Assembly: GCA_963735455.1 (NCBI GenBank)
Contig: CAVTKZ010000003.1
Span: forward strand, 372,001 to 436,000
Direction of reading: 5' to 3'
Length of the DNA: 64,000 bases
Source: Palsa-1033 sp963735455
GTDB taxonomy: Bacteria; Chloroflexota; Limnocylindria; Limnocylindrales; CSP1-4
The translations under genes were made by a program, and so were the position numbers. Positions 27,164 to 35,503 of this stretch are shown here, in pieces; position 1 is the stretch's first letter, and every line of letters starts with the position of its first letter. The notes below the pieces were generated by a model. That model did no database searches. It had not been told where the DNA came from and was given only the letters and a program-made list of their open reading frames with translations.

Positions 27164-29428
27164 CCCTCCGAGCCTGCGCCGGCCCCCGCCCGACTCGCCT
27201 CCGAGTCCTGTGGGGCGGGCCGGTCCGGCTCGTAGGCCGGCAGGTTCGCGGTCAGGACCTGGGTCCAGGCGTCGACGACCCGGGCCAGGCTGAACGTCTC
27301 GTGGGCCTGGCCCTGGGCGATCCGGCCAAGCTCCGCCCACTGCTCGGCGCCGGCTGCTCGTAGGATGGCCTCGGCCATCGCCGCGCTGTCGTCGTGGATC
27401 CAGCGCCGGTCGTAGATCGAGTCGGCGCCCGGCCAGCTCCTGATCAGGGGCACCGCCCGCGACGCCATCCCTTCGGCCGGGGCGAGGTGGAAGCTCTCGT
27501 CGTCGCTGGTCGAGAGGACCCAGCCGATCCGGCGCAGCCAGGCGGCGACGTCCGGCCCGAAGCCGTCGAAGGTGACCGCCCCGCGCAGGTCCGGATCGGT
27601 CTGGATCCGGCGCAGGACGCCGTCGAAATGGACCCGCTCGTCGGCCTCCTGCCAGATCCAGGGGTAGTCCCAGGGCATCTTCGTCTTGGCGAACAGCTGG
27701 TAGCGCGGATCGTCGCCGCCGCAGGCGGGCCAGGACGTCGATCGCCAGGTCCATCCGCTTGCGGGCCGGGGCGACCCCGATGAAACCGAGGTGGAACCGG
27801 GCACCCTCGAGCTTGGGCCGGTCGAACTCGACATCGTCCACGACGTTCGGGACCACCGTCACCTTGCCGGCCGGCCAGCCGGTTGCGGCCAGCACGAGCT
27901 GGGCGTAATGCCCGCTGACGCAGATCACCTGGTCGACCTGCTCGATCTTCGCCTGCCTGGGCCACGGCCGATAGAGCTCGAAGCGGTGGAGCCGGACGAT
28001 CAGCCGCTGGTCCGCCCGCCGGTGACTGCTGTACCAGACGGCGTTCGGGCCGAACCACTCGCAGATGATCACGTCGGCCCATTCGACGAGGGCCTGGCTG
28101 GCGGCCTCATCGTGAGTGGCCAGCGTCGGCCAGGTATCGACCCGGACCTCGAGCTCGGGCAACCGACGCAGGGTGGCCAGGATCTGGTCGAAGAACTTCA
28201 GGTCGTGGCTGGCCACCCCGACCCGCAGCGGCTGGGTCCGCGGGCCGATTCGCGTCGTCGTCGGGAACGCCCGCTCGAGCAGGACCCGGACGCCGGCCAC
28301 GGCGGCCTCGATGCCGTAGGCCACGGCCGCCGCCTGGCAGGTCGCTGCGGCCGCCTGCTGGGCGCCGGGCTCGGTCGCCAGCCAGGCCAGGTCCTCGACG
28401 ACCGCCGCCTCGGTCCCGGCGAAGAGGGGATAGCCAGCGCCCAGGAGCGCCTCGTGCATCGGCGTCCGGTTGAGGACCACCGGCAGGCCGACCGTGCCGT
28501 ACTCGAGGACCTTGGTCGAGAGCTCGAGGCTGGCATCGAGCGAGGCGATCGCGCCAGCCCAGGCCGACATGCGCCTCGGCGCAGATCCGCATCGCCGCCT
28601 GGCGGCTCAGGCCGCCGTGCCAGATCACGCCGGGGGTGGACTTCAGGGCGGTCAGCATCCGTCGTTGATAGCCGGGATCGTCGGAGTCCGCGTGGATCTT
28701 GTCGCCGATCGCGTGGAACTCGGCCGTGATCCCGCGCTCGGCCAGCAGCGCCGGGCAGGCGTCGTCATCTCGAGGGTGTTCCAGTCCGGCGCGAACTTGC
28801 CCGAGTAGACCAGCTTGAGCGTCTGGCCCGGCTCGAAGCGGGAGGGCGGCGGCGGATCGTTCGGCTCGGGGACGACCGGCGGAAAGAGGACGCAGCGGCC
28901 GCAGGCGGCCGGCACGGCACCCTCGAGGAACGTGCGCAGCTCCTCGGTCTGGCAGAGCACGTAGCGCGATGCGCCGGCGATGTCGGTCAGCCGGTCGAAC
29001 GCCTCCTCGTCCATCGCCGTGACCGATTGGGGGAGGTCGGTGAGGTAGGTCCACAGTCGGCCGTCGAAGGCGCCGCTGTCGACAATCCGTGTCGCCAGTC
29101 CGAAGCCACGGATCAGGACGAGGTCGAACGGACTGGTCTCGTCGAGCTCTCGCATCACGGCCACGGCATTGGCCAGGGAGAGCGGCTCATCGAACTGGCC
29201 GGCCGCCCGCCCTTCCTCGAACGGGCTGACAACGACCACGTTCTCGAGGCGCTCGAGCGGCTCGAGCAGGGTCGAGCGGCGGACCCGGGTCTTGAGCAGG
29301 AGGGTGACCTGGCAGCCGGCCCGGGCCAGGGTCTCGACGGTCGACACAGCCCAGATCGCCGAGCCGTCGATCGCGTTCAGGTTGACGTCGCCGTAGACCA
29401 GCGCCCGGATCGGGCCCCGCGCGGTCAC
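27160..29428 (-). CDS. Tandem two-unit glycosyltransferase, frameshifted (module B, gene 2)
   Basis: The protein has about 755 residues after joining frames at about 28770, 28560 and 27720. Unit 1 (residues 1-390) is the paralogue of the gene at 13339. It has VYGDVNLNAIDGSAIW, FDLVLIRGFGLATR, LVYSGKFAPDWNTLEM, AIGDKIH, TPGVIWHGGLSRQAA and STKVLEYGTVGLPVVLNR. Unit 2 (about 400-740) is a GT4 enzyme with RVGVASHDLKFFDQILATLR, ADVIICEWFGPNAVWYSS, VICVSGHYAQLVL, RFHLGFIGVAPARKRMDLA and STSDDESFHLAPAEGMASRA. The GTG start overlaps the upstream stop (GTGA). In module A the corresponding gene stops after unit 1 plus a stub, so this copy is a fuller fusion. Donor and acceptor are unknown. Confidence 0.75.
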
Positions 29429-31767
29429 CGGGCCACCGTTGTTTCAGAGGACGGTATCTCGAAGAGGCGGCTGCCGCGGCGGGCCCAGCCGGCGAGCCGC
29501 TCGTCGGTCGGTGCCCGATCTTCGGGCGTGCTTGAGCCGGCTGAACCGGTGAGCAGCTCGCGCCGGACGAGGCTGCCGCGGAATGGCAGGTCGGGCACGA
29601 ATTGAGCGCTCGACCCCGGACCGTGGCCGACGGCATCGGCTCGCGACAATTCGGCCGCCGCAGCCACGTCGAGCAGCGCGTTCGGATCGGCCAGGCCGCC
29701 TTCGGGCCAGGCCACGACCCAGGGCACCCGCGCTGCTGCCGCCAGCCCAGGCCAGCCGGTCTCGTCCGTCGTGCCATCGACGCTGCGAACCGTGATCCCG
29801 AGCTTTGCCATTCCGGCGAGCCCGGTCATGCCCGCCAGATCGCCGCCAGCCGTGGCGGGCACGATCACCTCGTGTGGGCGCTGCGTCTGCGCTCGGAGCG
29901 CATCGGCGACCGCCGGGGCCGACTCCCGGGTCAGCCCTCCGAGCAGGATCGCGATCGCTCGCGACCGGAGGGGGTCCACCGCCAGCCCGAGCAGGCCACT
30001 GACCTTGGCCAGTGCCACGGGAACGGCGTGCGCCTGGAAGATCTGGCGGCCGGCCCGTCGAAGGTCCGTCTCACCCAGCGGCTCCCGGGCGTTCGCCGAA
30101 CGAATCGCGGCCGCCGCGTCGTCACCCCGCCCGACGAGGGTCGCCTGCTCGCCGCCGACGCGCCTGAGCTGATCACTCGGCGGGGCGACGATCCGGGCGC
30201 CGCAGGCGAGCGCCTCGAGCGCGCGGCCCAGGCCGCCAGGGCCGTTCGGGTCGCTGATCACCACTCGCCGGGACCGATAGCGCCCGGCCGCCACGGACGG
30301 GTCGAGCGTGCCTCGAATCGCCGGCCGGAGCATCTCCGGGAACGCCTCCGGCCCCGCGAGCGAATGTTCGTCGACGAGGATCTCGAGCCCCGCAGCGACC
30401 CCCGCGGCGAGGACACCGAGCAAGCGTTCGGCGTCGCCCCGCCTGGCCCGCGGATCCCAGGCTCCCACGAACAGGGGCGCCCCGGATCGCTGGGGATCCA
30501 GGCCTGCCCCGTTGAAGACCGCCAGCTGGACGCCGGGATCCCAGTCGGCCGGGCCGAGGACCAGGTCAAAGCGTGGCTCGAAGAGGGCAATCCCGACCGG
30601 CTCGGGCACCGCCTGGCTCTTCCAGAGGACCGACGGGCGGCCCAGCCGATGAGCCAGCGCCAGGACCTCGAGAAGCGTCCGGTCCCGATCGACAGCGGTC
30701 GCGCTGGCCGTGTACGCCCAAGGCTGGCCGGCTCCAAACGCGCCGGTCTCGATCAGGAGGAAGTCGGGATCGGCCCGCTCGAGGCTGAGCAGGGCGTCGT
30801 TGGGCAGGAGCCGATGAATGTCTGCATCGGGGGCCAGGCTGGCCGCGGTCTGGTCCCGGATCAGGCCGGCGATCACCAGGCGGGTGCGCTGACCCGCCGA
30901 ATCGTTGCGATAGGCCAGGTGGAGGCGCTCCGGCTCGTAGCGAATTGACTCATGCCAGGCGTCGATCGCCTCGGCCGCCGAGCGGCCTTTGACCGCCCTG
31001 CCCGGCGCGTTTTGCTTGAGCGGGCGCCCGCCGACCCGGATCACGTCTGGCAGCCGGCGGACGACCCGCCGCGTCTGGCGGGCGGCGTCGACGGCCAGGT
31101 GCCCCAGCCGGTAGGAGGCTGATGATTCGAGGGCGGTCGATCGCTCGGTTGCTTCGCGCAGCTGGCGCTTCAGCCGCCGGATCTCGGCCTCGGCCACGGG
31201 ATCGGGCGCGGCCGGGCCGGTTGGACCGGCCCCCCCGGGACCGCCGGTCGACGAGGCGAAGGCGACTCGGCTGGCCAGTCGAATGGCCTCGGCGATCCCC
31301 GCGTCCCCACCCCCGTCCGGATTCGCCTCGCCGTCGGCGCTCGCGCCGTCGGCGCCGGCACCCTGGCCGGCGGCGATCGCCCACGAGCCCTGGTCCAGGA
31401 CCGGCGCTAGCTCGACGACCTGGCAGCGGGTGGCAACCAGTGCCTCGACCACTCGCTCGTCCAGGACGGGCAGCGCCGTGCCTGTCAGGATCAGGATGAA
31501 GTTGCTGCCTGGGCCAAGGGCCCTCAGCGCCGGCATCGCGGAGTCCAGCTCGGCTCCCGATTCGCCCGCGCCCAGGGCCAGGACCAGCAGGTCGCCCGCG
31601 CCCAGGCTGGCCGGCTCCAGCCCGGATGGATCGCGGACCTCGACCTGGATCCCGGCCGGCAGGTCCAGGCCGTTGCCGGGATCGGCAAGGTGCGCGCCGG
31701 CATCCACCAAGCGTCGGATGCCCTGCAGGCGCGGCCTGATGAACTCGGCGATCGTCAATGGTTCCAA
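29425..31767 (-). CDS. Large CgeB-like protein with N-terminal methyltransferase-like region (module B, gene 1)
   Basis: The protein has 780 residues and no frameshift. Residues 1-160 look like a worn SAM-methyltransferase fold (LVDAGAHLADPGNGLDLPAG, LGAGDLLVLALGAGE, ALGPGSNFILILTG) without a clear glycine loop. A coiled coil follows (EIRRLKRQLREATERSTALE), then a basic linker. Next is a CgeB-like region with ADPDFLLIETGAFGAGQPW, RPSVLWKSQAV, FDLVLGPADWDP, APLFVGAWDPRARRGDAERL and GRALEALACGARIVAP. A GT2-like tail follows (IAILLGGLTRESAPAVADAL, PHEVIVPAT). Order and motifs match the gene at 11456. TTG 31767 is chosen because TAGAGT sits 8 bases upstream, copying the arrangement before the gene at 60089. 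Confidence 0.7.
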   Translation of the reverse strand: MEPLTIAEFIRPRLQGIRRLVDAGAHLADPGNGLDLPAGIQVEVRDPSGLEPASLGAGDLLVLALGAGESGAELDSAMPALRALGPGSNFILILTGTALPVLDERVVEALVATRCQVVELAPVLDQGSWAIAAGQGAGADGASADGEANPDGGGDAGIAEAIRLASRVAFASSTGGPGGAGPTGPAAPDPVAEAEIRRLKRQLREATERSTALESSASYRLGHLAVDAARQTRRVVRRLPDVIRVGGRPLKQNAPGRAVKGRSAAEAIDAWHESIRYEPERLHLAYRNDSAGQRTRLVIAGLIRDQTAASLAPDADIHRLLPNDALLSLERADPDFLLIETGAFGAGQPWAYTASATAVDRDRTLLEVLALAHRLGRPSVLWKSQAVPEPVGIALFEPRFDLVLGPADWDPGVQLAVFNGAGLDPQRSGAPLFVGAWDPRARRGDAERLLGVLAAGVAAGLEILVDEHSLAGPEAFPEMLRPAIRGTLDPSVAAGRYRSRRVVISDPNGPGGLGRALEALACGARIVAPPSDQLRRVGGEQATLVGRGDDAAAAIRSANAREPLGETDLRRAGRQIFQAHAVPVALAKVSGLLGLAVDPLRSRAIAILLGGLTRESAPAVADALRAQTQRPHEVIVPATAGGDLAGMTGLAGMAKLGITVRSVDGTTDETGWPGLAAAARVPWVVAWPEGGLADPNALLDVAAAAELSRADAVGHGPGSSAQFVPDLPFRGSLVRRELLTGSAGSSTPEDRAPTDERLAGWARRGSRLFEIPSSETTVAR

Positions 31768-31775
31768 GCCCGCCG

Positions 31776-31781
31776 ACTCTA
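31776..31781 (-). promoter_or_regulatory. Candidate -10 TAGAGT for module B
   Basis: On the minus strand TAGAGT is followed after 8 bases by TTG 31767. The identical hexamer and spacing precede ATG 60089. This suggests a leaderless transcript and supports the chosen start. Confidence 0.4.
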
Positions 31782-31924
31782 CAACAGGGCGGCCGGATCC
31801 ATCGACGCTCGAGAAACCGATTGACCTCCCGGGACCATAATCAGGAAGCTGGCCGCCGCGTGCCGGCGGACGAGCCTGGCGCGACCTCCATCCTTGTCGA
31901 GCCCTGCGCATTTCCGGAGGGATC

Positions 31925-33247
31925 TTGAGCACTGATCAGCACGTCGCCGTCATCGGCTTGGGCTATGTCGGCCTGCCGCTCGCGATCAGCTTCGTCGACG
32001 CCGGCTGCACGGTCCTGGGCGTCGACGCCAGCCTGAGCCGGGTCAAGGAGCTCCAGGGCGGACACTCGCCGATCGACGACATCGACGACGCGATGCTCAT
32101 CTCGGCCCTGGGCCGGGGCCTGACGATCCAGGCCAGCGACGACGCGGACCTGGCCGCCAGCGACGTGATCTTCGTGTGCGTCCCGACGCCGATCAGCAAG
32201 GCCAAGGACCCCGACTTGAGCCCGGTCCTGGCCGCGGCGGAGCGCGTCCGGCGCCAGCTCCGGGCGGGCCAGCTGGTCATCCTCCAGTCGACCACCTTCC
32301 CGGGCACCACGACTGGGCCGTTCCGGGCCGAGCTCGAGCGCAGCGGCCTCCTTGCAGGGCGCGACTTCGACCTGGCCTACGCGCCGGAGCGGGTCAACCC
32401 CGGTGATCCGGCGAGCACCGGTCGAGCGATTCCGCGGCTGGTCGGCGGCCTGACGCCGGCCGGCACCGCCCGGGCGGCCAGCCTCCTGCGCCGGATCAAC
32501 ACGACCGTCCACGAGCTCTCCTCGCCCGATGCCGCCGAGCTGGCCAAGCTCCTCGAGAACGTCTTCCGCAACGTGAACATCGCCCTGGTCAACCAGCTGG
32601 CCCTGCTGTGCGAGCGGATGGACCTCGACGTCTGGGAGGTGATCGACGCAGCGGCCACCAAGCCGTTCGGGTTCATGCCCTTCCGGCCCGGCCCGGGCGT
32701 CGGTGGCCACTGCATCCCGGTCGATCCGTACTACCTCGCCTGGCGCGCCCGCGAGTTCGACTTCGTCGACCGCTTCGTGGAGCTCGCCGGCGACATCAAC
32801 CTGGCCATGCCCCGCCATGTCGTGGACCTCGTCGCCTCGGCCCTCAACGACCGCGGCCGGGCGCTCAACGGCGCCCGGGTCGGGATCCTGGGGGTGGCCT
32901 TCAAGCCCGATGTCCGCGACGCGCGCAACTCGCCGGCCGCCGACGTCCTGGCCGGGCTTGCCGCCCGGGGCGCGAACGTGGCCTACCACGACCCGCACGT
33001 CCCGACCTTCCGGGACGCCGAGGGTGCCCAGCGGTCCTCGATCGAGCTCGCCCGGCTGCTGGCCGAATCGGATGCGATCGTGGTCCTGGCCAGCCACCGG
33101 GCGATCGACTGGGAGCTGGTCTACGGCCAGGCCGGCTTGATCATCGATACGGTCGGCAACTCCAACAGCCGGACCCCACGCGAGCACCAGGTCCTGCGCC
33201 TGGGCGCCGGCTGGAGTGGACCGGCTGTTGCAGCAGGCCAGAGCTGA
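31925..33247 (+). CDS. UDP-N-acetyl-hexosamine 6-dehydrogenase (WecC/WbpA type), second copy
   Basis: This is an intact 440-residue nucleotide-sugar dehydrogenase. Seen are HVAVIGLGYVGLPLAISFVD (NAD-binding), GHSPIDDIDDAML, VIFVCVPTPISKAKDPDLSP, LQSTTFPGTT, YAPERVNPGDPAS and AELAKLLENVFRNVNIALVN. The catalytic Cys is in GPGVGGHCIPVDPYYLAWRA, and the C-terminal part has VGILGVAFKPDVRDARNSPA. The TTG start follows GGAGGG with 4-base spacing. It is divergent from module B and could make UDP-ManNAcA from the product of the epimerase at 26069. It is much closer to the canonical sequence than the copy at 3456. Confidence 0.9.
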   Translation: MSTDQHVAVIGLGYVGLPLAISFVDAGCTVLGVDASLSRVKELQGGHSPIDDIDDAMLISALGRGLTIQASDDADLAASDVIFVCVPTPISKAKDPDLSPVLAAAERVRRQLRAGQLVILQSTTFPGTTTGPFRAELERSGLLAGRDFDLAYAPERVNPGDPASTGRAIPRLVGGLTPAGTARAASLLRRINTTVHELSSPDAAELAKLLENVFRNVNIALVNQLALLCERMDLDVWEVIDAAATKPFGFMPFRPGPGVGGHCIPVDPYYLAWRAREFDFVDRFVELAGDINLAMPRHVVDLVASALNDRGRALNGARVGILGVAFKPDVRDARNSPAADVLAGLAARGANVAYHDPHVPTFRDAEGAQRSSIELARLLAESDAIVVLASHRAIDWELVYGQAGLIIDTVGNSNSRTPREHQVLRLGAGWSGPAVAAGQS

Positions 33248-33308
33248 GCGCTCGTCCGCGAACCTGAGTGCGTGACCGCGAGCTTGAGCGCGTGACCGCA
33301 GGGCTCGC

Positions 33309-34160
33309 TTGATCGCGACGGTGCCCCTCGGGGTGGACCTGGGGATCTTCGCGGTCAGCCTCGCGGCCGGCCTGGTCGGCGCGCTGGCCGGGGTGGGCGG
33401 TGGCATCTTCGTCGTTCCGGCCCTGACCCTGTTCTTCGGCATCGACATCCGCCTGGCGATCGGGGCCAGCATCGTCAGCGTGATCGCCACGAGCTCGGGC
33501 GCGGCGACGGCGTACGTCCGCGACCAGCTGACCGACCTGCATGTCGGGATGTTCCTGGAGGTCGCCACGGTCAGCGGCGCGATCGGCGGAGCGCTGTTGA
33601 CGACGATCGTGGCCCCGGCCCTCCTGTTCGTGGTCCTGGGCCTGGTCCTGCTCGGATCGGCCGGCCTGCAGCTCGTCCGGCTGGCCGAGCTGCCCGGGGA
33701 GGCGAACCCGCCGTCGGCGGCCGCGGTCCGGCTGCATCTCGTCGGCGCCTACCCGGACCGGCGGACCGGCCAGACCGTGGCCTACAGCGCTCGTCGGATT
33801 CCGCTCGGCTTCGCCTTGATGGCCGTGGCCGGGCTCGTCTCGGGCCTGCTCGGGATCGGCTCCGGGGCGCTCAAAGTGTTGGCCATGGACAGCGCCATGG
33901 GCCTGCCGATCAAGGTCAGCTCGGCGACCAGCAACTTCATGATCGGGGTCACCGCGGCCGCCTCGGCCGGGATCTACCTCAGCCGGGGCGACGTCGACCC
34001 AACGATTGCCGCTCCGGTCGCGCTCGGCGTCCTGGCTGGGGCCCTGGTCGGCGCGCGGATCCTGCCCCATTTGTCCAGCCCGGCCGTGCGCCGGATCTTC
34101 GTCCCGGTGCTGGCCCTGATCGGGCTCCAGGCGCTGGCCCGTGGACTGGGCCTGGCCTGA
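33309..34160 (+). CDS. TauE/SafE family membrane transporter
   Basis: The 283-residue protein has about eight hydrophobic segments and two internal repeats. These are VSLAAGLVGALAGVGGGIFV with VPALTLFFGIDIRLAIGASI, and LMAVAGLVSGLLGIGSGALK with SSATSNFMIGVTAAASAGIY. This is the glycine-rich duplicated pattern of the TauE/SafE (DUF81) family, whose members export sulfite, sulfonates or other organic anions. A charged loop with HLVGAYPDRRTGQTVAYSAR lies between the halves. TTG 33309 is used as start, without a strong ribosome site. The stop overlaps the next ATG (TGATG), pairing it with a DUF1634 protein, a common combination. Confidence 0.85.
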   Translation: MIATVPLGVDLGIFAVSLAAGLVGALAGVGGGIFVVPALTLFFGIDIRLAIGASIVSVIATSSGAATAYVRDQLTDLHVGMFLEVATVSGAIGGALLTTIVAPALLFVVLGLVLLGSAGLQLVRLAELPGEANPPSAAAVRLHLVGAYPDRRTGQTVAYSARRIPLGFALMAVAGLVSGLLGIGSGALKVLAMDSAMGLPIKVSSATSNFMIGVTAAASAGIYLSRGDVDPTIAAPVALGVLAGALVGARILPHLSSPAVRRIFVPVLALIGLQALARGLGLA

Positions 34161-34519
34161 TGACCGCCGACCGGTTCCGGACCTGGGTGGCCACCGTTCT
34201 GATCATTGGCGTGGCCATCAGCGCCGCCCTGCTCGCACTCGGCTTCGGCGGGGCGCTGCTGGTCGGCTGGAATGGCTCGTTGCTCGGCGGCCCGGCCGGC
34301 TCGGCCGATCCGTCGGACTTCTCGACGGTGGTTGCCGGCCTGGCTGCCCTGCGCCCGATCGCGATCGCGCAGGCCGGCCTGCTGGTCCTGGTCGCCACGC
34401 CGGTCGTTCGAGTCGCTGTCTCGCTGATCGCCTTCGGGCTGGAACGCGACCGGCTCTACGCGACGATCACCGCGTTCGTCCTGGCTCTGCTGCTGCTCAG
34501 CCTGCTGGTCGTGCGCTGA
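34160..34519 (+). CDS. DUF1634 family small membrane protein
   Basis: The 119-residue protein has three predicted helices: WVATVLIIGVAISAALLALG, IAIAQAGLLVLVATPVVRVA with VSLIAFGLERDRLYA after it, and ITAFVLALLLLSLLVV. The middle segment is the recognisable DUF1634 signature. These proteins are often encoded next to TauE/SafE transporters, as here, where the ATG overlaps the transporter stop. A helper or partner subunit role is likely but unproven. Confidence 0.8.
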   Translation: MTADRFRTWVATVLIIGVAISAALLALGFGGALLVGWNGSLLGGPAGSADPSDFSTVVAGLAALRPIAIAQAGLLVLVATPVVRVAVSLIAFGLERDRLYATITAFVLALLLLSLLVVR

Positions 34520-34592
34520 CCGATCGGCCGACCGCTCAGGGGATGACGAACTTGGGCGTACCTCCGCCTTGGATCGCTTTGGGCTTCGCCCT

Positions 34593-35090
34593 TCAGCTCG
34601 ACCGCCAGCTGGCCGCGACGATCGGCGGCGCGACAAGGGTCTGGAGGACCACGCAATAGCGCTCAGTCCGCTCCTTCAGCTTGTCCAGGCGGTCCTGAGG
34701 TACGTCGCCCGAGAGGTCGAATTGGAGCCGGATGGCCTCGAAGCCGACGGGCACGTCAGCCGTGCCCAGGGTCCCCCGGAGATCCAGGTCGCCCTCGACC
34801 GTCACGGCGACGGTCAGGCCATCGAGGCCCATGTTCGCGGCAACCATCTGGCAGGTGAGCTGGGCGCAGGCCGCGAGCGCCGCCAGGAGCAGGTCGCCGG
34901 AGCACGCGGCGCTGCCGCTGCCGCCGACGCCGGGGTGGGCGCCCGCCGCATAGATGGCCCGGCCAAGGTCGATCGAGCAGCTCATCGCACCATCCGACGT
35001 GCTGCCCGCCGCGCGCAGGGTAATTCGCGCCGAATCGGGCTCGTCCCGGTAGCGCGCCTTGATCGGCTCCTGAATCTCACGCAAGGTCAT
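34593..35090 (-). CDS. OsmC/Ohr family protein
   Basis: The protein has 165 residues from ATG 35090 (MTLREIQEPIKARY). The region GSAACSGDLLLAALAACAQL followed by TCQMVAANMGL matches the OsmC helix. In peroxide-reducing members that helix carries the first Cys, here in AAC-S-G or AAC-A-Q. VTVEGDLDLRGTLGTADVPV and ERTERYCVVLQTL, which gives the second Cys, follow. The layout suggests a thiol-based hydroperoxide or stress protein. Three or four Cys residues are present, so the redox pair is not certain. A GCTACGCT -10-like element lies about 40 bases upstream. The end of the frame (IVAASWRSS) is a little unusual and an indel there is possible. Confidence 0.75.
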   Translation of the reverse strand: MTLREIQEPIKARYRDEPDSARITLRAAGSTSDGAMSCSIDLGRAIYAAGAHPGVGGSGSAACSGDLLLAALAACAQLTCQMVAANMGLDGLTVAVTVEGDLDLRGTLGTADVPVGFEAIRLQFDLSGDVPQDRLDKLKERTERYCVVLQTLVAPPIVAASWRSS

Positions 35091-35251
35091 GGTGCCTGCC
35101 CTTCTGGCGGTCGTCCTGATGATCGCCAAGCGTAGCCGCAGCCGCTGTCGGCGACCCGACGAAAATTCCGTCGGATCGGTGATTGATCAAACGTTCCCGA
35201 AGGCCGATCCTTGAGGCGAACCGACCAATTGATCAGGAGCACCGATCCACC

Positions 35252-35503
35252 ATGCCGCTCTTCCTCGACGCCCACAAGAAAATCCCAGGCCTGACCGCCG
35301 AAGCGGTGGCCCAGGCCCATGCCGCCGACCTGGCTGTCCAGGGCAAGTACGGCGTGACCTTCTTCCGCTACTGGTACGACGAGGCCACCGGCAAGGTCTT
35401 CTGCCTGGCTGAGGCCCCCAGCGCCGAGGCGACCGAGGCCGTCCACCGGGAAGCCCACGGTCTCCTCGCCGACGAGATCACCGAGGTCAAAGAGGGAGCG
35501 TAG
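35252..35503 (+). CDS. DUF4242 / SCO4226-like small nickel-binding protein
   Basis: The 83-residue protein starts MPLFLDAHKKIPGLTAEAVA and shows GKYGVTFFRYWYDEATGKVF followed by CLAEAPSAEATEAVHREAHG, the single ferredoxin-like fold of DUF4242. A streptomycete member of this family binds nickel, but the metal here is not shown. AGGAG lies 12 bases before the ATG. Two TTGATCA palindromes at about 35185 and 35229 flank the promoter region and could bind a regulator. Its last 17 bases overlap the end of the converging cyclase/NB-ARC gene. Confidence 0.8.
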   Translation: MPLFLDAHKKIPGLTAEAVAQAHAADLAVQGKYGVTFFRYWYDEATGKVFCLAEAPSAEATEAVHREAHGLLADEITEVKEGA

